Part shown: one piece after another, positions 7,612-17,921 of the stretch | Position numbering within the stretch: position 1 is the stretch's first letter | Layout: each line of letters starts with the position of its first letter | Assembly: GCA_963751665.1 (NCBI GenBank) | Contig: CAVVVF010000001.1 | Location: 372,001 to 436,000 of the forward strand | Source of the DNA: AC-69 sp963751665 | Lineage (GTDB): Bacteria; Actinomycetota; UBA4738; HRBIN12 | Direction of reading: 5' to 3' | DNA length: 64,000 nucleotides | Position numbers and translations under genes: made by a program | The notes under the pieces: model-generated | The model's database searches: none | What the model was told of the DNA's origin: nothing | Seen by the model: the letters and a program-made list of their open reading frames with translations, nothing else

Positions 7612-9346
7612 ATGGAACACCGGCGATATTGGCGCTGGACCAAGCGCGCCGCCATCTTCCTCGCCCTCTACCTGGTCGTGGGGTACCTGTTCCTGGGCGT
7701 CCACCCGTCCGACGCGCTCCTGCACCCCGGCGCGACCCTCGCGACGTACCGCATGTTCGTGGTCCAACTCCTGTTCATCTCGCTGTTCATGGTGGTGCAG
7801 TTCGCGGCCATGTTCTGGTTCCTGTCGCGCGGGAACGATTACGTGATCTACCCGAACGAGTACGACAACACCTTCGACGACGTCCGGGGCCAGCCCGCGG
7901 CCGTCGAGTCCACGCAGGAGGTCCTGCGGGTCTTCCAGGGCTTCAAGGACTTCAAGCAGATGGGCGGCTACCCGCCCCACGGCATCCTGTTCGAAGGACC
8001 GCCGGGTACCGGCAAGACGCTGATGGCCAAGGCGATCGCCGGTGCCTCGGGCGTGCCGTTCCTGTTCGCCACGGGATCCGGTTTCGCGCCATGTTCTTCG
8101 GCATCGGGAACATGAAGGTTCGGCGGATGTTCAAGAGAGCCCGTGTGATGTCGGACAAGTACGGCGGGTCGCGTGATCTTCATCGACGAGATCGATGCGC
8201 TCGGCGGCTCGCGGGGCGCGGATCTCACGACGCAAGCGGTCGATCGAGCGACCGACCGGATCTCACAGGGTCATCGCCGGTATGGGGATGGGCGGCGGCG
8301 GCATGGGCGTCATCAACGAGCTGCTCGTGCAGATGGACGGCTTCACGGTCGCCGAGAGGTCTGTGGCGGCACGTCCGGCGGATCGCGTTCCGGGCCGAGC
8401 CGAAGGTGCCCTTCTACAACATCCTCGTCATCGGGGCGACGAACCGGGCCCGACGCTCGACCCCGCGCTCTCCGACCGGGGCGGTTCGACCGCAAGATCC
8501 ACGTCGGGCTGCCCGACGCCGAGGGGCGCGCAGGACATCCTCCAGTACTACCTCGCCAAGGTCCGCCACGAGCCGATCGACTACACAAGCTCGCCCGGAT
8601 GACCGTCGGGTACTCGCCGGCATCGATCAAGAACATCGTGAACGAGGCCTGCTGTTCGCGCTCCAGGACGGGCGCGACGCGCTGCGGTGGGACGACCTGT
8701 GGCAGGCGAAGCTGATCGAGGAGATCGGCCTCAAGCAGCCGGTCAAGTACTCCCTCGCGAGAAGGAGATGGTCGCGGTCCACGAGGGCGGCGCACGCCGT
8801 CGCCTCGTACGCGCTGGAGACGCGGGGAGCTGCAGATCCAGGTCATCACGATCCAGAAGCGCGAGTCGGCGCTCGGCCTGGTCTCCACGCAGGAGATCGA
8901 GGAGATGTTCCTGCGGACCCAGAAGCAGCTGCTCGCGCGCATCCAGGTCTCGCTCGCCGGCCTGGTCGCCGAGGAGATCTGGTACGGTCAGACGACGTCG
9001 GGCCCGTCCTCGGACCTGGTGAACGCGACCCGCAACGCGGCCGCCTACGTGGGCGTGTACGGCATGGGCAGGAGCCTGATCTCGGTGGCCGCGATGCCCC
9101 CGGACCATGATGGACGGGGACCCGATCCGCGCCGTGCTCTCGGACGCCGAGCGCCGCAAGGAGATCGACGCGATCCTCGACGACTGCCGGGACCGCGTCC
9201 GGAACCTCCTGCTCAAGAAGCGCCACGTGGTCGAGGGCGTTCGCGACGCGCTGCTCGAGCGCGAGGAGCTCGTCGGCGACGAGATCGAGGTCCTCATGGC
9301 CGAGCTCGGCGAGCGGGAGCCGATCGAGGTTCCCGTGGCGTCTTGA
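7612..9346 (+). CDS. FtsH-like membrane AAA protease, multiple frameshifts
   Basis: A membrane-anchored ATP-dependent zinc protease of roughly 570 residues. Two N-terminal membrane helices (about residues 14-31 and 46-69) are followed by the AAA module: EGPPGTGKTLMAKAIAG (Walker A), VIFIDEIDALGG (Walker B) and ATNR followed by GRFDRKIHVGLPDAEGR in mixed frames (second region of homology). The peptidase M41 zinc motif reads VHEG then AHAVASYALE after removing one base, giving HEGAH or HEGGH rather than the canonical HEAGH. At least six indels occur between 8090 and 8840; the part after 8880 stays in one frame until 9100, and the C-terminus from 9107 to 9346 is clean. The protein is divergent from standard FtsH, so I give no symbol. 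Confidence 0.8.
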
Positions 9347-9501
9347 CCGGGAACGGCGAGCAGGGACAGCCGTCTCGGGCTCGGGCCGGGAAGCGATGGC
9401 GACGGCCAGGACCGGGGCCGTCCGGCAACGGGCCCACCGGCCAGGCGCCGCCTCGACCCGGACCTCGCCGTAGCGGAACAGCCCGCCGGGCACCGACGGA
9501 T

Positions 9502-10919
9502 ATGCTGTGCGTGACCGTGCGCCTGTACAACTCCCTGACGCGTGCGCTCCACGAGGTCGTCCCGGTGGACGACCGGGAGACGGGAAGATCTACTCGTGCG
9601 GTCCGACCGTCTACCGGTACATCCACATCGGGAACCTGCGCACGTTCATGCTCGTGCGACCTGATCCGCCGGGCGCTGCGAGTTCGAGGGGTTACGAGGT
9701 CCGCAGGATCATGAACATCACCGACGTCGGGCACATGACCGACGAGGTCTCCGACACCGGGCGGGACAAGATGGAGCTCGCCGAGGCCGACGAGGGGCTC
9801 TCGCCGCCAAGGAGATCGCCCAGAAGTACACGGACGCGTTCCTGGACGACTCCGACCTGGTCGGCATCAAGCGGGCCGACGTCTGTACCCAAGGCCACCG
9901 AGCACATCCCCGAGATGATCAAGCTGACCGAGCGCCTGATCGAGAAGGGCCACGCCTACGAGGTCGACGGGACCGTCTACTACGACGTCCGCTCGTTCCC
10001 CGGCTACGGCAAGCTCTCGGGCAACACGCTCGACCAGCTCCGGGCCGGCCATCGCCAGGAGCTGGCGGTCGACCCGAACAAGCGCCACCCCGAGGACTTC
10101 GCGCTGTGGAAGAAGGCCGGGCCCAACCGCCTGATGAAGTGGGCCAGCCCGTGGGGCGAGGGCTTCCCCGGATGGCACATCGAGTGCTCGGCGATGTCGA
10201 TGAAGTACCTCGGCGAGCGGTTCGACATCCACACCGGCGGCAACGACAACAAGTTCCCCCACCACGAGGACGAGATCGCCCAGTCCGAGGGGGCCGTCGG
10301 CCACCAGGTCGATCTCGACGTGGGTGCACGGCGGGTTCCTGCGGCTGAGCGGGCAGAAGATGGCCAAGTCCGCGGGCAACATCATCCGGATCGGGGACCT
10401 CGCGGAGCATCGGATCGATCCGCTCGTCCTTCCGCTACCTCACGTTCGGGACCCGGTACCGCAGGGAGATGGACTTCTCCTAGGAGGCGCTCCGGGCCGC
10501 CGACACGGCGGTCAAGCGCCTGCGGCAACGGATGGCGACTGGGGCGGCCCCGCCGAGGGCGCTGAGCGAGGAGGCGAAGGCGTTCGACAAGCGGTTCCGG
10601 GAGGCCGTGGCCGACGACCTGGACATGCCGCGGGCCCTGGTGGTCCTGAACGAGACTGTCATCGTCACGCGCCGTCCCCGACGCGCGAGAAGTACGCGCT
10701 GGTCTCGTCGTGGGACCAGGTCCTGGGCCTCGACGTGGAGCGGGATGCCCGCGAGGGGTGGCAGCCGAGCGAGGAGGTGCGGCGCTGGTCGGCGAGCGCG
10801 ACGCGGCGCGGGCGGCCAAGGACTTCGCCGCGGCCGACCAGGTCCGCGACCGGCTGCAGGAGCTGGGCCTGGAGGTCATGGACAGTCCCGAGGGGACGAA
10901 GGTCCGTCCCCGGATCTAG
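9502..10919 (+). CDS. cysS: Cysteinyl-tRNA synthetase, multiple frameshifts
   Basis: Class I synthetase charging tRNA-Cys, essential for translation. Reconstructed across frames the protein shows KIYSCGPTVY with the zinc cysteine, the HIGH-type motif HIGNLRTF, NITDVGHMTDEV, WHIECSAMSMKYLG with zinc ligands, HTGGNDNKFPHHEDEIAQSE and the KMSKS-type motif KMAKSAGN. The C-terminal editing/anticodon region ends in MDSPEGTKVRPRI. Many single-base indels occur; for example deleting the C at 9657 and at 9679 restores FMLVDLIRR and ALEFEG. An essential gene in this state argues for sequencing error. ATG 9502 gives a short MLCVTVRLYNSLTR leader; an internal GTG could be used. Its stop is 9 bp from the convergent pepP stop. 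Confidence 0.9.
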
Positions 10920-10928
10920 CCGCGCCGG

Positions 10929-12038
10929 CTACCGCACTGCCTGAGCGTCGCGTGGCGCCTCGTTCAGTCTCCTCGCACCGTCCTCGGTGACCGCGACGAT
11001 GTCCTCGATCCGGACGCCGAACCGGCCCGGGAGGTAGATCCCCGGCTCGATCGAGAAGGTCATGCCCGCCTCAAGGCTCGTCGTGTTGCCGGCCACGATG
11101 TACGGTGGCTCGTGCAGCTCGAGGCCGATCCCGTGGCCGGTCCGGTGGATGAACCACTCGCCGTACCCGGCGTCGTCGATCACCTCGCGGGCGGCCCGGT
11201 CGACGTCCTCGGCCGGGACGCCCGGCCGGACGGCCTCGAACGCCGCCTGCTGCGCCCGCCGAACGACGTCGTAGACCCGATCGAACTCCTTCGGCGGCTC
11301 GCCGACGAACACGGTCCGCGTGATGTCCGAGCAGTAGCCGTCCAGATGGCCCCCGAAGTCAAGCACGACCGCGTCTCCGTCGGTGATGACTCGGTCCCCG
11401 GCCTCGTGGTGCGGCGATGCGCCGTTCGGACCGGAGCCCACGATGGTGAAGTCCGCGGTGCGGTGGCCGTGCCGTCGAAGCGCTTCGGCCAGGTCTGCCG
11501 CCACGTCGAGCTCGCGTCGGCCGGCGAACGGCACGTGAAGGATGTCGGCGAAGGCGGCGTCGGCTGCCGACGCCGCCTTCGCCATCGCCGCCAGCTCCTC
11601 TTCGTCCTTCACCGACCGGAGCGGCGGCATGGCCCGGCCGGCGGCGACGAAGGTGCGATCCTTCGCCGCCTCCTGGAGCCCCAGGACGTGCGACGCCCAC
11701 GTCTGGTCGGTGACGGCCAGCCGGCCCGGCGGGAGGAGCCCCGCCGCCACCGCGTACGGGTCGTCGCCGTCGGCCCACCCCACGACCTCGATCCAGTCCG
11801 CGGCCGGCGACGCCAGCGCCGCCGGCCGCTCCAGGAGCGGCACGAGCATCACGGGCTGACGATCCGGGGCCACCACCAGGAGCGTGAGCCGCTCCAGCGG
11901 TGGCGGCGCGTGGCCCGTCAGGTAGGCGAGGTCCGGCCCCGGCGTCACGAGGAGCGCGCCCAGCTCGGCTACCGCGGCGACATGAGCCGCGCGGTCCAAC
12001 CGCTCGGCGTGGCTACCGGGGTCGGCGCCGCCCGTCAC
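10929..12038 (-). CDS. M24 family Xaa-Pro aminopeptidase
   Basis: A 369-residue pita-bread metallopeptidase that would cleave an N-terminal residue before proline. The N-terminal creatinase-like domain (AYLTGHAPPPLERLTLLV) leads to the catalytic domain. The metal ligands are visible in VLDFGGHLDGYCSDITRTV (two Asp), RTGHGIGLELHEPPY (His), GMTFSIEPGIYLPG (Glu) and GVRIEDIVAVTE (Glu). The frame is intact. GTG 12038 overlaps the TGA of the diacylglycerol-kinase-like gene in a GTGA junction, so translation is probably coupled. PepQ or PepP specificity cannot be told apart here. An exceptional 37-bp palindrome lies inside the coding sequence. Confidence 0.88.
   Translation of the reverse strand: MTGGADPGSHAERLDRAAHVAAVAELGALLVTPGPDLAYLTGHAPPPLERLTLLVVAPDRQPVMLVPLLERPAALASPAADWIEVVGWADGDDPYAVAAGLLPPGRLAVTDQTWASHVLGLQEAAKDRTFVAAGRAMPPLRSVKDEEELAAMAKAASAADAAFADILHVPFAGRRELDVAADLAEALRRHGHRTADFTIVGSGPNGASPHHEAGDRVITDGDAVVLDFGGHLDGYCSDITRTVFVGEPPKEFDRVYDVVRRAQQAAFEAVRPGVPAEDVDRAAREVIDDAGYGEWFIHRTGHGIGLELHEPPYIVAGNTTSLEAGMTFSIEPGIYLPGRFGVRIEDIVAVTEDGARRLNEAPRDAQAVR
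11547..11583. repeat. 37-bp near-perfect palindrome inside the M24 peptidase gene
   Basis: GGCGAAGGCGGCGTCGGC (11547-11564) and GCCGACGCCGCCTTCGCC (11566-11583) are exact reverse complements with a single T between them. It encodes an alanine-rich helix (KAASAADAAFAD) on the minus strand, and the plus strand would encode nearly the same peptide. The arms could form a very stable hairpin in mRNA or single-stranded DNA. Confidence 0.75.
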
Positions 12039-12965
12039 AGCTTCATCAGGACGGCCTGCGGCACGACCTCGAAGGTAGCCGGGGTGGACCCCAGCACCTC
12101 CCCGTCCGCCTCGATGGGAAGCGGCCGGTCCGCGTCGACCTCCAGGGACTCCTTCACCCGGAACTCGGCGACCCGAGGGTGCGGCAGGTGCTCGCCCCGG
12201 TAGACCTTCGGCAGGAGGGTGAACGAGTCCGACTTCGGCCCCTTGAAGATCAGCACGTCCAGGACACCGTCGCCGGGGTACGAGCGGGGGGAGATCTTCA
12301 TCCCTCCCCCGTAGTACTGGCAGTTGCCCACGATCACCATCAAGCCCGGCCCCTCGTACGTCCTTGCGGTCGGCCCGGACCTGCAGCCTGGCCAGCTTGA
12401 ACCGAGGCAGCGTCAGCCAGAAGCCGAAGAAGTACTTCGACTGGCCGAGGGAGGCGGGAAGCCGGTCGGCCCGGGCGGCCACCGCGGCACCCAGCCCGGC
12501 CTCCGCCACGTTCGGGAAGTACCGGACCTCCCGCTCGCCGTTCGAACCCGTGTACGTGATCTTCCCGACGTCGAGCGGATAGGTGTTCTCCCCCAACAGG
12601 TGCTGGCACGACCGGGTGACGTCGCCTGGGAGCCCGAACGTTCGCACGAAGTCGCACCCCCAGCCGGCGGCGACCACGCCGAGGACGGGCTGCGGCACGA
12701 TGGTCTTGCCGTCGTCGTCGAACATCCCGTTCACGACCTCGTGGACGGTGCCGTCCCCTCCCACCGCCACGACGAATCGTCCGCCGTTCGACAGCGCTTC
12801 CCGGGCGAACCGGGTGGCATCGCCCGGCCCCTCCGTGCGGAGGAGCCGGTACGGAAGTCGCCGGGCCTGGAGCGTGCGCTCCAGCTCGGGGATCTCCTGT
12901 CCCACGCGCCGCCGGCCGGCGTGGGGGTTGACGATGACCGTGAGCTCTCCGAATGGGCTTTCCAT
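12035..12965 (-). CDS. Diacylglycerol kinase / lipid kinase family protein, one frameshift
   Basis: A DAGK-catalytic-domain protein of about 310 residues that would phosphorylate a lipid or sphingoid-like alcohol. The nucleotide-binding start TVIVNPHAGRRR and the glycine loop VVAVGGDGTVHEVVNGM are clear, as is the C-terminal beta-sandwich with GGGMKISPRSYPGDGVLDV and the final PLPIEADGEVLGSTPATFEV. One indel near 12355 separates the two halves. ATG 12965 overlaps the TGA of helY by one base, and the stop overlaps the M24 peptidase start. The three genes therefore form one tightly packed unit. The natural substrate cannot be read from sequence. Confidence 0.85.
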
Positions 12966-15619
12966 CAGACCCCCGTGTAGGCGACGACGCCGCGATTCAC
13001 CGCTTCGATGGCCCGGTGGGCCAGGTCCGCCGTCTGGCCCGAGGCAACCTCTTCGATCTGGCGGAGGAGGTCCAGCAGCTGCTTGCAGTTGCGCACGAAG
13101 TCGCCCGGAGCCATGCCGGTCTCGCCCAGCACGTCCTGGAGCGGCTTGCCCTCCGCCCACTGGAACACCGGCGTGGCGAAGCCCGCCTCGAGCTCCCGGC
13201 ACAGCTCGACGTGGTGCGAGTCTTCCGACCGCCGGATCCGTTGCCACAGGCGAGCCAGTCGCTCGTAGCGCTGCGCCGTCTCTGCGGTCGGCATGTCCGA
13301 GTGCCGCGGCACGCGTTCCCGCGACTCGTACACCACCGTGGAGATCACGGCGGCCGTCTCTGCCGGAGACAGGCCGGTCACCAACCCGTCGCCGAGCGCC
13401 TCGGCGACAAGGATGTCGCCCTCGCCGTAGATGCGAGAGAGGACGTCACCCTTTGGAAGGATGGTGAACTCCCTCACGTACCCTAGCTCCTCGAGGACCC
13501 CGAGCACTCGCTCGAACTGCCGCGCGAGCGTCTCGGTCCGCGTCCGGATGCGCCGTTCGATCCCCCGCAGCCGCTGCTCCACCTGGCTGGCCCGAACGGC
13601 CCATCGCTCATGGGTGGGCCGGTCGGGGCATGCGTGGCACGGGTGCCGGGCCGCCAACTCCTCCAGCCCGGCCGCCTCGCGCTCCGCCCTCGCGTCCAGC
13701 CGGTCCCTGGCCCGCTTGGGCGGCCGGACGTCCAGGGCCACCAGCCGGGCCGCCAGGTCGCGGCGGAACCGGGCGCTCCGCGCGCTTCCCGAGCGGGGCA
13801 ACGGGACCTTGGTCAGGACGATCGGCGGCTCCTCGAAGTCGCGGACCGAGAGCCGGAAGAACTTCCGGTCCTGGGCCAGCACCGTGGGCCGGCCCTCGCG
13901 CGACGACAGCACGACGGCCAGCCCTCGGCGCCGGGCCCGGGGGACGAAGATCACGTCGCCCGGCCGGAGCGACGCCAGGGCATCGCGGACGGCTTCCGCC
14001 CGGACCCGGGTCCGGCCCTTGCGGGCCTCCTCCCGGATCTGCTCGGCCTTCTCCCGGAGCCGCCAGTACTCGGCGAAGTCGCCCAGGTGGCAGTGCATCT
14101 GCTGGCGATAGCCGGCGAGGTGGGCGGTGTCTCGCTCGATCTCGCGCTCCAGGGCCACCACTCCCCGGTCCGCCAGGAACTGCGCGAAGGAGGAGTTCAA
14201 CAGGTGATGAGCCTGGTCCCTCGTGTAGTTGCGGACCAGGTTCACGGCCATGTTGTACGAGGGCCGGAACGACGACGAGAGCTCGTACGTCCGCGTCGTC
14301 GCCAGCGAGGCCACCCGCTCGAACGGCACCTGCCGCTGGAACACCACCACCGCATGCCCGATCTCGTCGATGCCCCTCCTGCCGGCCCGCCCGGTGAGCT
14401 GCGTGTACTCCCCAGGGGTGAGCAGCTCGTGCCGCTCCCCCGAGAACTTCCACAGGTCCTCGATGACCACGGTCTTCGCCGGCATGTTGATCCCGAGCGA
14501 GAGGGTCTCCGTGGCGAAGACCACCTTCACCAGCCCGGCCTTGAACAGCTCCTCCACGGTCTCCTTGAACACCGGAAGCATCCCGGCGTGGTGGGCCGCG
14601 ATCCCGGCCGACAGGGCCTCCCGGAACTCGTAGAACCCCAGCGTCTCCAGGTCCTCCTCGGCCATCCAGGCCACGCGCATGTCGGCGAACTCCCGGATCC
14701 GTTCGGCCTCCTCCCGCGTGGTCAGGCGGATCCCCGAGTCCATCAACCACTCCACGCTTCGGTCGCAGCCTGCCCGGCTGAACACGAAGTAGATGGCCGG
14801 CAGCATCTCGTTCTGGGCCAGGACCTCGACGACCTCCTCGCGGCGGGGCACGTACACCCGCCGGTGGCCCTCGCGAGGCCGCGGGATGCGTTGGTGCTGC
14901 GCCTGCCTCGACTCTCGCCGGTAGTACGTGCGGAACCGGACCTCCTCCTGGTCCAGCGAGACGATGTACGGGTTCGGGGTCAGCTCGCCGTCCTGCTGCA
15001 CGTGCATGGGGTGCAGCTCGTGGCCGATCAGGTAGTGGTGCTCGAGCGGCACCGGCCGGCGCTCCTCGATCACCACCCGGGTGGGGCCTCGGAGGGTGCC
15101 GATCCACTCGCCGAACTCCTCGGCGTTGGAGATGGTCGCCGACAGGCACACGACGGGGACCGACAGTGGAAGGTGGATCAGGATCTCCTCCCATACGGCT
15201 CCGCGGTACGGGTCCTGGAGGTAGTGGACCTCGTCCAGGATCACGGAGGACAGGCCGAGGAGCGTCGGGCTCTTCTCATAGAGCATGTTGCGCAGCACCT
15301 CGGTGGTCATCACGACCACCGGGGCCTCGGAGTTGATCGAGTTGTCCCCGGTGAGCAGCCCCACCTTCGCGGCGCCGTACCGGGCCACCAAGTCGCCGAA
15401 CTTCTGGTTCGACAGGGCCTTGAGCGGCGTGGTGTAGAAGGCCTTGCTCCCCTGGTCGAGGGCCCGCTCCACGGCGAACTCGGCGACCACGGTCTTGCCC
15501 GAGCCGGTGGGGGCCGCGACCAGCACCGATTCGCCGGCGTCGAGCGCCTCGATGGCCTCGACCTGGAAGTCGTCCAGCGCGAACGGGTACCGGGCGGCGA
15601 AACGCTTGGGATCGGTCAC
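12965..15619 (-). CDS. helY: HelY-type Ski2/Mtr4-like RNA helicase
   Basis: An intact 884-residue superfamily 2 helicase. Walker A is APTGSGKT at residues 36-43, the DEVH box at 129-132 and the SAT motif at 160-162. Later conserved pieces are AAHHAGMLPVFKETVEELF, VVFATETLSLGINMPA and the arginine-finger motif QLTGRAGRRGID. The C-terminal third contains a DSHCT-type domain as in Mtr4/Ski2. These enzymes unwind structured RNA; HelY in mycobacteria sits beside tatC, as it does here. The start is GTG 15619, preceded only by a short gap from the alpha/beta hydrolase. Its intact frame contrasts with its neighbours. Confidence 0.92.
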   Translation of the reverse strand: MTDPKRFAARYPFALDDFQVEAIEALDAGESVLVAAPTGSGKTVVAEFAVERALDQGSKAFYTTPLKALSNQKFGDLVARYGAAKVGLLTGDNSINSEAPVVVMTTEVLRNMLYEKSPTLLGLSSVILDEVHYLQDPYRGAVWEEILIHLPLSVPVVCLSATISNAEEFGEWIGTLRGPTRVVIEERRPVPLEHHYLIGHELHPMHVQQDGELTPNPYIVSLDQEEVRFRTYYRRESRQAQHQRIPRPREGHRRVYVPRREEVVEVLAQNEMLPAIYFVFSRAGCDRSVEWLMDSGIRLTTREEAERIREFADMRVAWMAEEDLETLGFYEFREALSAGIAAHHAGMLPVFKETVEELFKAGLVKVVFATETLSLGINMPAKTVVIEDLWKFSGERHELLTPGEYTQLTGRAGRRGIDEIGHAVVVFQRQVPFERVASLATTRTYELSSSFRPSYNMAVNLVRNYTRDQAHHLLNSSFAQFLADRGVVALEREIERDTAHLAGYRQQMHCHLGDFAEYWRLREKAEQIREEARKGRTRVRAEAVRDALASLRPGDVIFVPRARRRGLAVVLSSREGRPTVLAQDRKFFRLSVRDFEEPPIVLTKVPLPRSGSARSARFRRDLAARLVALDVRPPKRARDRLDARAEREAAGLEELAARHPCHACPDRPTHERWAVRASQVEQRLRGIERRIRTRTETLARQFERVLGVLEELGYVREFTILPKGDVLSRIYGEGDILVAEALGDGLVTGLSPAETAAVISTVVYESRERVPRHSDMPTAETAQRYERLARLWQRIRRSEDSHHVELCRELEAGFATPVFQWAEGKPLQDVLGETGMAPGDFVRNCKQLLDLLRQIEEVASGQTADLAHRAIEAVNRGVVAYTGV

Positions 15620-15646
15620 ACCGCCAAGTCTACGGGCGGGGCCGCC

Positions 15647-16388
15647 CTACCCTTGAAGGCCGGCCCGCTCCACGTGCTCCTCCAGGGCGCCGCTGAACGT
15701 GTCGGCTTGCTCCAGGTTGGACAGGTGGCCCGCGCCCTGGATCACGAGCAGGTCGGCTCCCGGGATGGCCTCGGCCATCGGTGCGGACACCTCCGGCGGG
15801 ATCAGCGTGTCGTCCGTCGAGGTGATCACCAGGGTAGGGACGTCGATGCCGGGGAGGTCGGGGCGGGAGTCGGGTCGCTCGGCCATGCCGAGCGACGCGG
15901 CGGCGATGGCCTCCGCCGGCTGATCGGCGATCAGCCGGCGGACGTACCCCCACAGCTCCTCCGGCGCTCCCTCCGACAGCAGCGGCGGTGGCTTCTCCAC
16001 CAGGAAGCCGTTCCCCTCGCTCCGAAGCCGCTCGGCCAGGGCTCGGCGGTTCGCTGCCCCCTCCTCGGTGTCCGGCTCCGCCCGGGTGTTCGCCAGGACG
16101 AGGCCGGCGAAGCGCTCGGCGGGCCCGCCGCCACAGCTCGAACGCGACGTAGCCGCCCATCGACAGCCCGCAGACCACCGCCCGGTCCACGCCGGCCCGA
16201 TCAAGCTCGGCGAGCACCCGGTCGGCGGCGGCGCCCATCGTCATGACTTCCCCCGCGGGCTCGGTACCACCGAAGCCCGGCAGGTGCGGCGCGATCACCG
16301 GAAGACCGCCTGAGAAGGCCGAGAGCTGGGGGTCCCACATCCTCGCGTCGAGCGGGAAGGCGTGGAGCAGAAGCAGACCGTCGGTCAT
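15647..16388 (-). CDS. Alpha/beta-hydrolase, one frameshift
   Basis: A soluble hydrolase of about 246 residues. LLLLHAFPLDARMWDPQ gives the H-x-F oxyanion strand, GLSMGGYVAFELW the nucleophile elbow with Ser, and VLVIQGAGHLSNLEQ-like sequence (LLVIQGAGHLSNLEQADTF) the catalytic His; the Asp lies in VITSTDDTLIPPE. A single base near 16130 breaks the frame between the elbow and ERFAGLVLANTRAEP. It resembles 3-oxoadipate enol-lactonase and related esterases, but substrate cannot be assigned. ATG 16388 overlaps the upstream stop in an ATGA junction. Confidence 0.8.
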
Positions 16389-17112
16389 CGATCCGGCGGG
16401 GACCGGCGAGAGCGAGGGCTGGAAGATACCGGCCTGCTGAACTGCACCTGGATGAAGTCGCTGTAGCCGCCGTTCATGAGCTCGGTCGCGACGTCCAGGA
16501 TCCCCTTCGCGCCGTTCAGGAGCTGGGTGCGCTGGGCGCCGGTTGTGGCTGCGGCCCGCTGGACCAGGATCGCCGCGTGCTCGTACAGCTTGAGAGCGTC
16601 CGTCATCTTCTCCTTGGCGTTGAAGAAGTAGTTCACGAACGACCGCATCGAAGCCCTTGTTCGCCGTGATCGGCAGGACGTCGATCCGGTCCATGGCCTC
16701 CCATGCGCCCTTGGCTACCGCCCCGGCCGACTTCGCGTCGGTCGCCACCGTCTTGGGCTTCACCGTGCCCTTCTCCAGGCCGTCGACGTCGGTGGTGAGG
16801 GCAGGGAAGGCGTTGAAGCCGTCGGGCGGCGCCGGCTGTCCGACGGGGACGATCGCGCCCTGGATCTTCCCCTGGAACGCCACGGCCGCCGTGCGTTCCC
16901 GCTCTGCCAGGGCCTGTCTCGCGGGCCTGGGTCCGCTCCCTGGCCAGGCCGTACCAGATGCCCGCCGCCGAGGCCGCCACCACGACCACGAGCAGGCCGA
17001 TCCGGAACCCTCGGCGAGCGAGCAGCGGCTTCTTCACCGGCGTGTACGCGGGCCGGGGCCCGGGCGTCACGACCCTTCGGCTGCGCGGCTTGCTCTTCCC
17101 CTTGATGGCCAT
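16385..17112 (-). CDS. Membrane-anchored hypothetical protein, frameshifted
   Basis: I do not recognise this family. The N-terminus is basic (MAIKGKSKPRSRRVVTPGP), followed by one membrane helix (FRIGLLVVVVAASAAGIWYG, about residues 36-55). The extracytoplasmic part includes IVPVGQPAPPDGFNAFP, WEAMDRIDVLPITANKGF and a helical C-terminal half (SFVNYFFNAKEKMTDALKLY, LLNGAKGILDVATELMNGG). Indels near 16920, 16650 and probably 16440 break it. It starts 7 bp after the tatC stop and ends in an ATGA overlap with the alpha/beta hydrolase, so it belongs to the tat transcript. A role near secretion is only suggested by position. Confidence 0.65.
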
Positions 17113-17119
17113 GGGCTCC

Positions 17120-17900
17120 CTATCGATTCATCAGGCGGGCCACGATGATAGCGCCCTCGTAGAACAGGACCATGGGGACCATCATCGCGGTCATCGTGTA
17201 CGGGTCCGAGCTCGGGGTGATGACCGCGGCGAAGATCGCGATGAACAGGATGGCCCCCCGGCGCCACTCCCGCATCTTCTGGCTGGAGATCACGCCGACC
17301 AGCGAGAGGAAGACGAGCACCACCGGGAACTCGAAGGAGAGCCCGAAGGCGAGCGCGAGGAGCATGACGAAGCCCAGGAACCGGTCGCCGGTAAGCAGGG
17401 GGACGAACCCTGAGCCGGCGAACCCCAGCAGGAAGCCGAGCCCCTTCGGCAGGGTGAAGTACGCGATGACGGCTCCCAGGGCGAACAGGACCACCGACGA
17501 AGGCCACGAAGGGCACGGCCAACCGGCGCTCCCGCCTGGTGAGGCCGGGCACGACGAAGGCCCACAGCTGCCACAGGACGATGGGCAGGGCGAAGAACAG
17601 CCCCAGGAACACGACCACCTTGAGCTTGATGACCACCGGCTCCATGACGCCAGTGAACACGAACTTGCAGCCCGTCGGAGGGCGGTTCGCCCGGGGAGGT
17701 TGCGGATCGTCGCGCAATAGGGGTCCTGGAGCAGCCGAAGGACGGGCCCGTACAGGAACCACCCGATGACCGAGCCGCACGCCGATGGCCCCCAGGGAGA
17801 TGAACAGCCGGCCCCGCAGCTCCTCCAGGTGCTCGACGAGCGTCATCGTCCCCTCGGGGTCGCGGGGGGGACGACGGAGACTGTCCGGGATCAGCTTCAT
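17120..17900 (-). CDS. tatC: Twin-arginine translocase subunit TatC, frameshifted
   Basis: The polytopic receptor of the Tat pathway, which exports folded proteins with RR signal peptides. TLVEHLEELRGRLF is the conserved N-terminal TatC signature with its essential Glu. Further family segments are FVFTGVMEPVVIKLKVVVFL, ALPIVLWQLWAFVVPGLTRRER, and the C-terminal FGLSFEFPVVLVFLSLVG and ITPSSDPYTMTAMMVPM. Two or more indels (about 17500 and 17690-17840) interrupt it; the last 124 codons are in one frame. It lies 21 bp after tatA, as in many actinobacteria, so the two subunits are probably cotranscribed. Confidence 0.9.
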
Positions 17901-17921
17901 CGGCGATCGACGGGGATCGGC

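Noticed and set aside
7612..10919. Programmed frameshifting in the FtsH-like and cysS genes
   Set aside because: The breaks are too many, go in both directions and lack slippery heptamers; sequencing indels explain them better.
12953..13486. Plus-strand frame over the helY 3' end
   Set aside because: Antisense frame without motifs; it overlaps the TGATG junction of helY and the lipid-kinase gene, which is well supported.
13610..16246. Long plus-strand open frame of 878 codons opposite helY
   Set aside because: It is antisense to helY and neighbours, has proteobacteria-unlike low-complexity Arg/Leu/His/Val composition and no motifs; helY on the other strand has every helicase motif.
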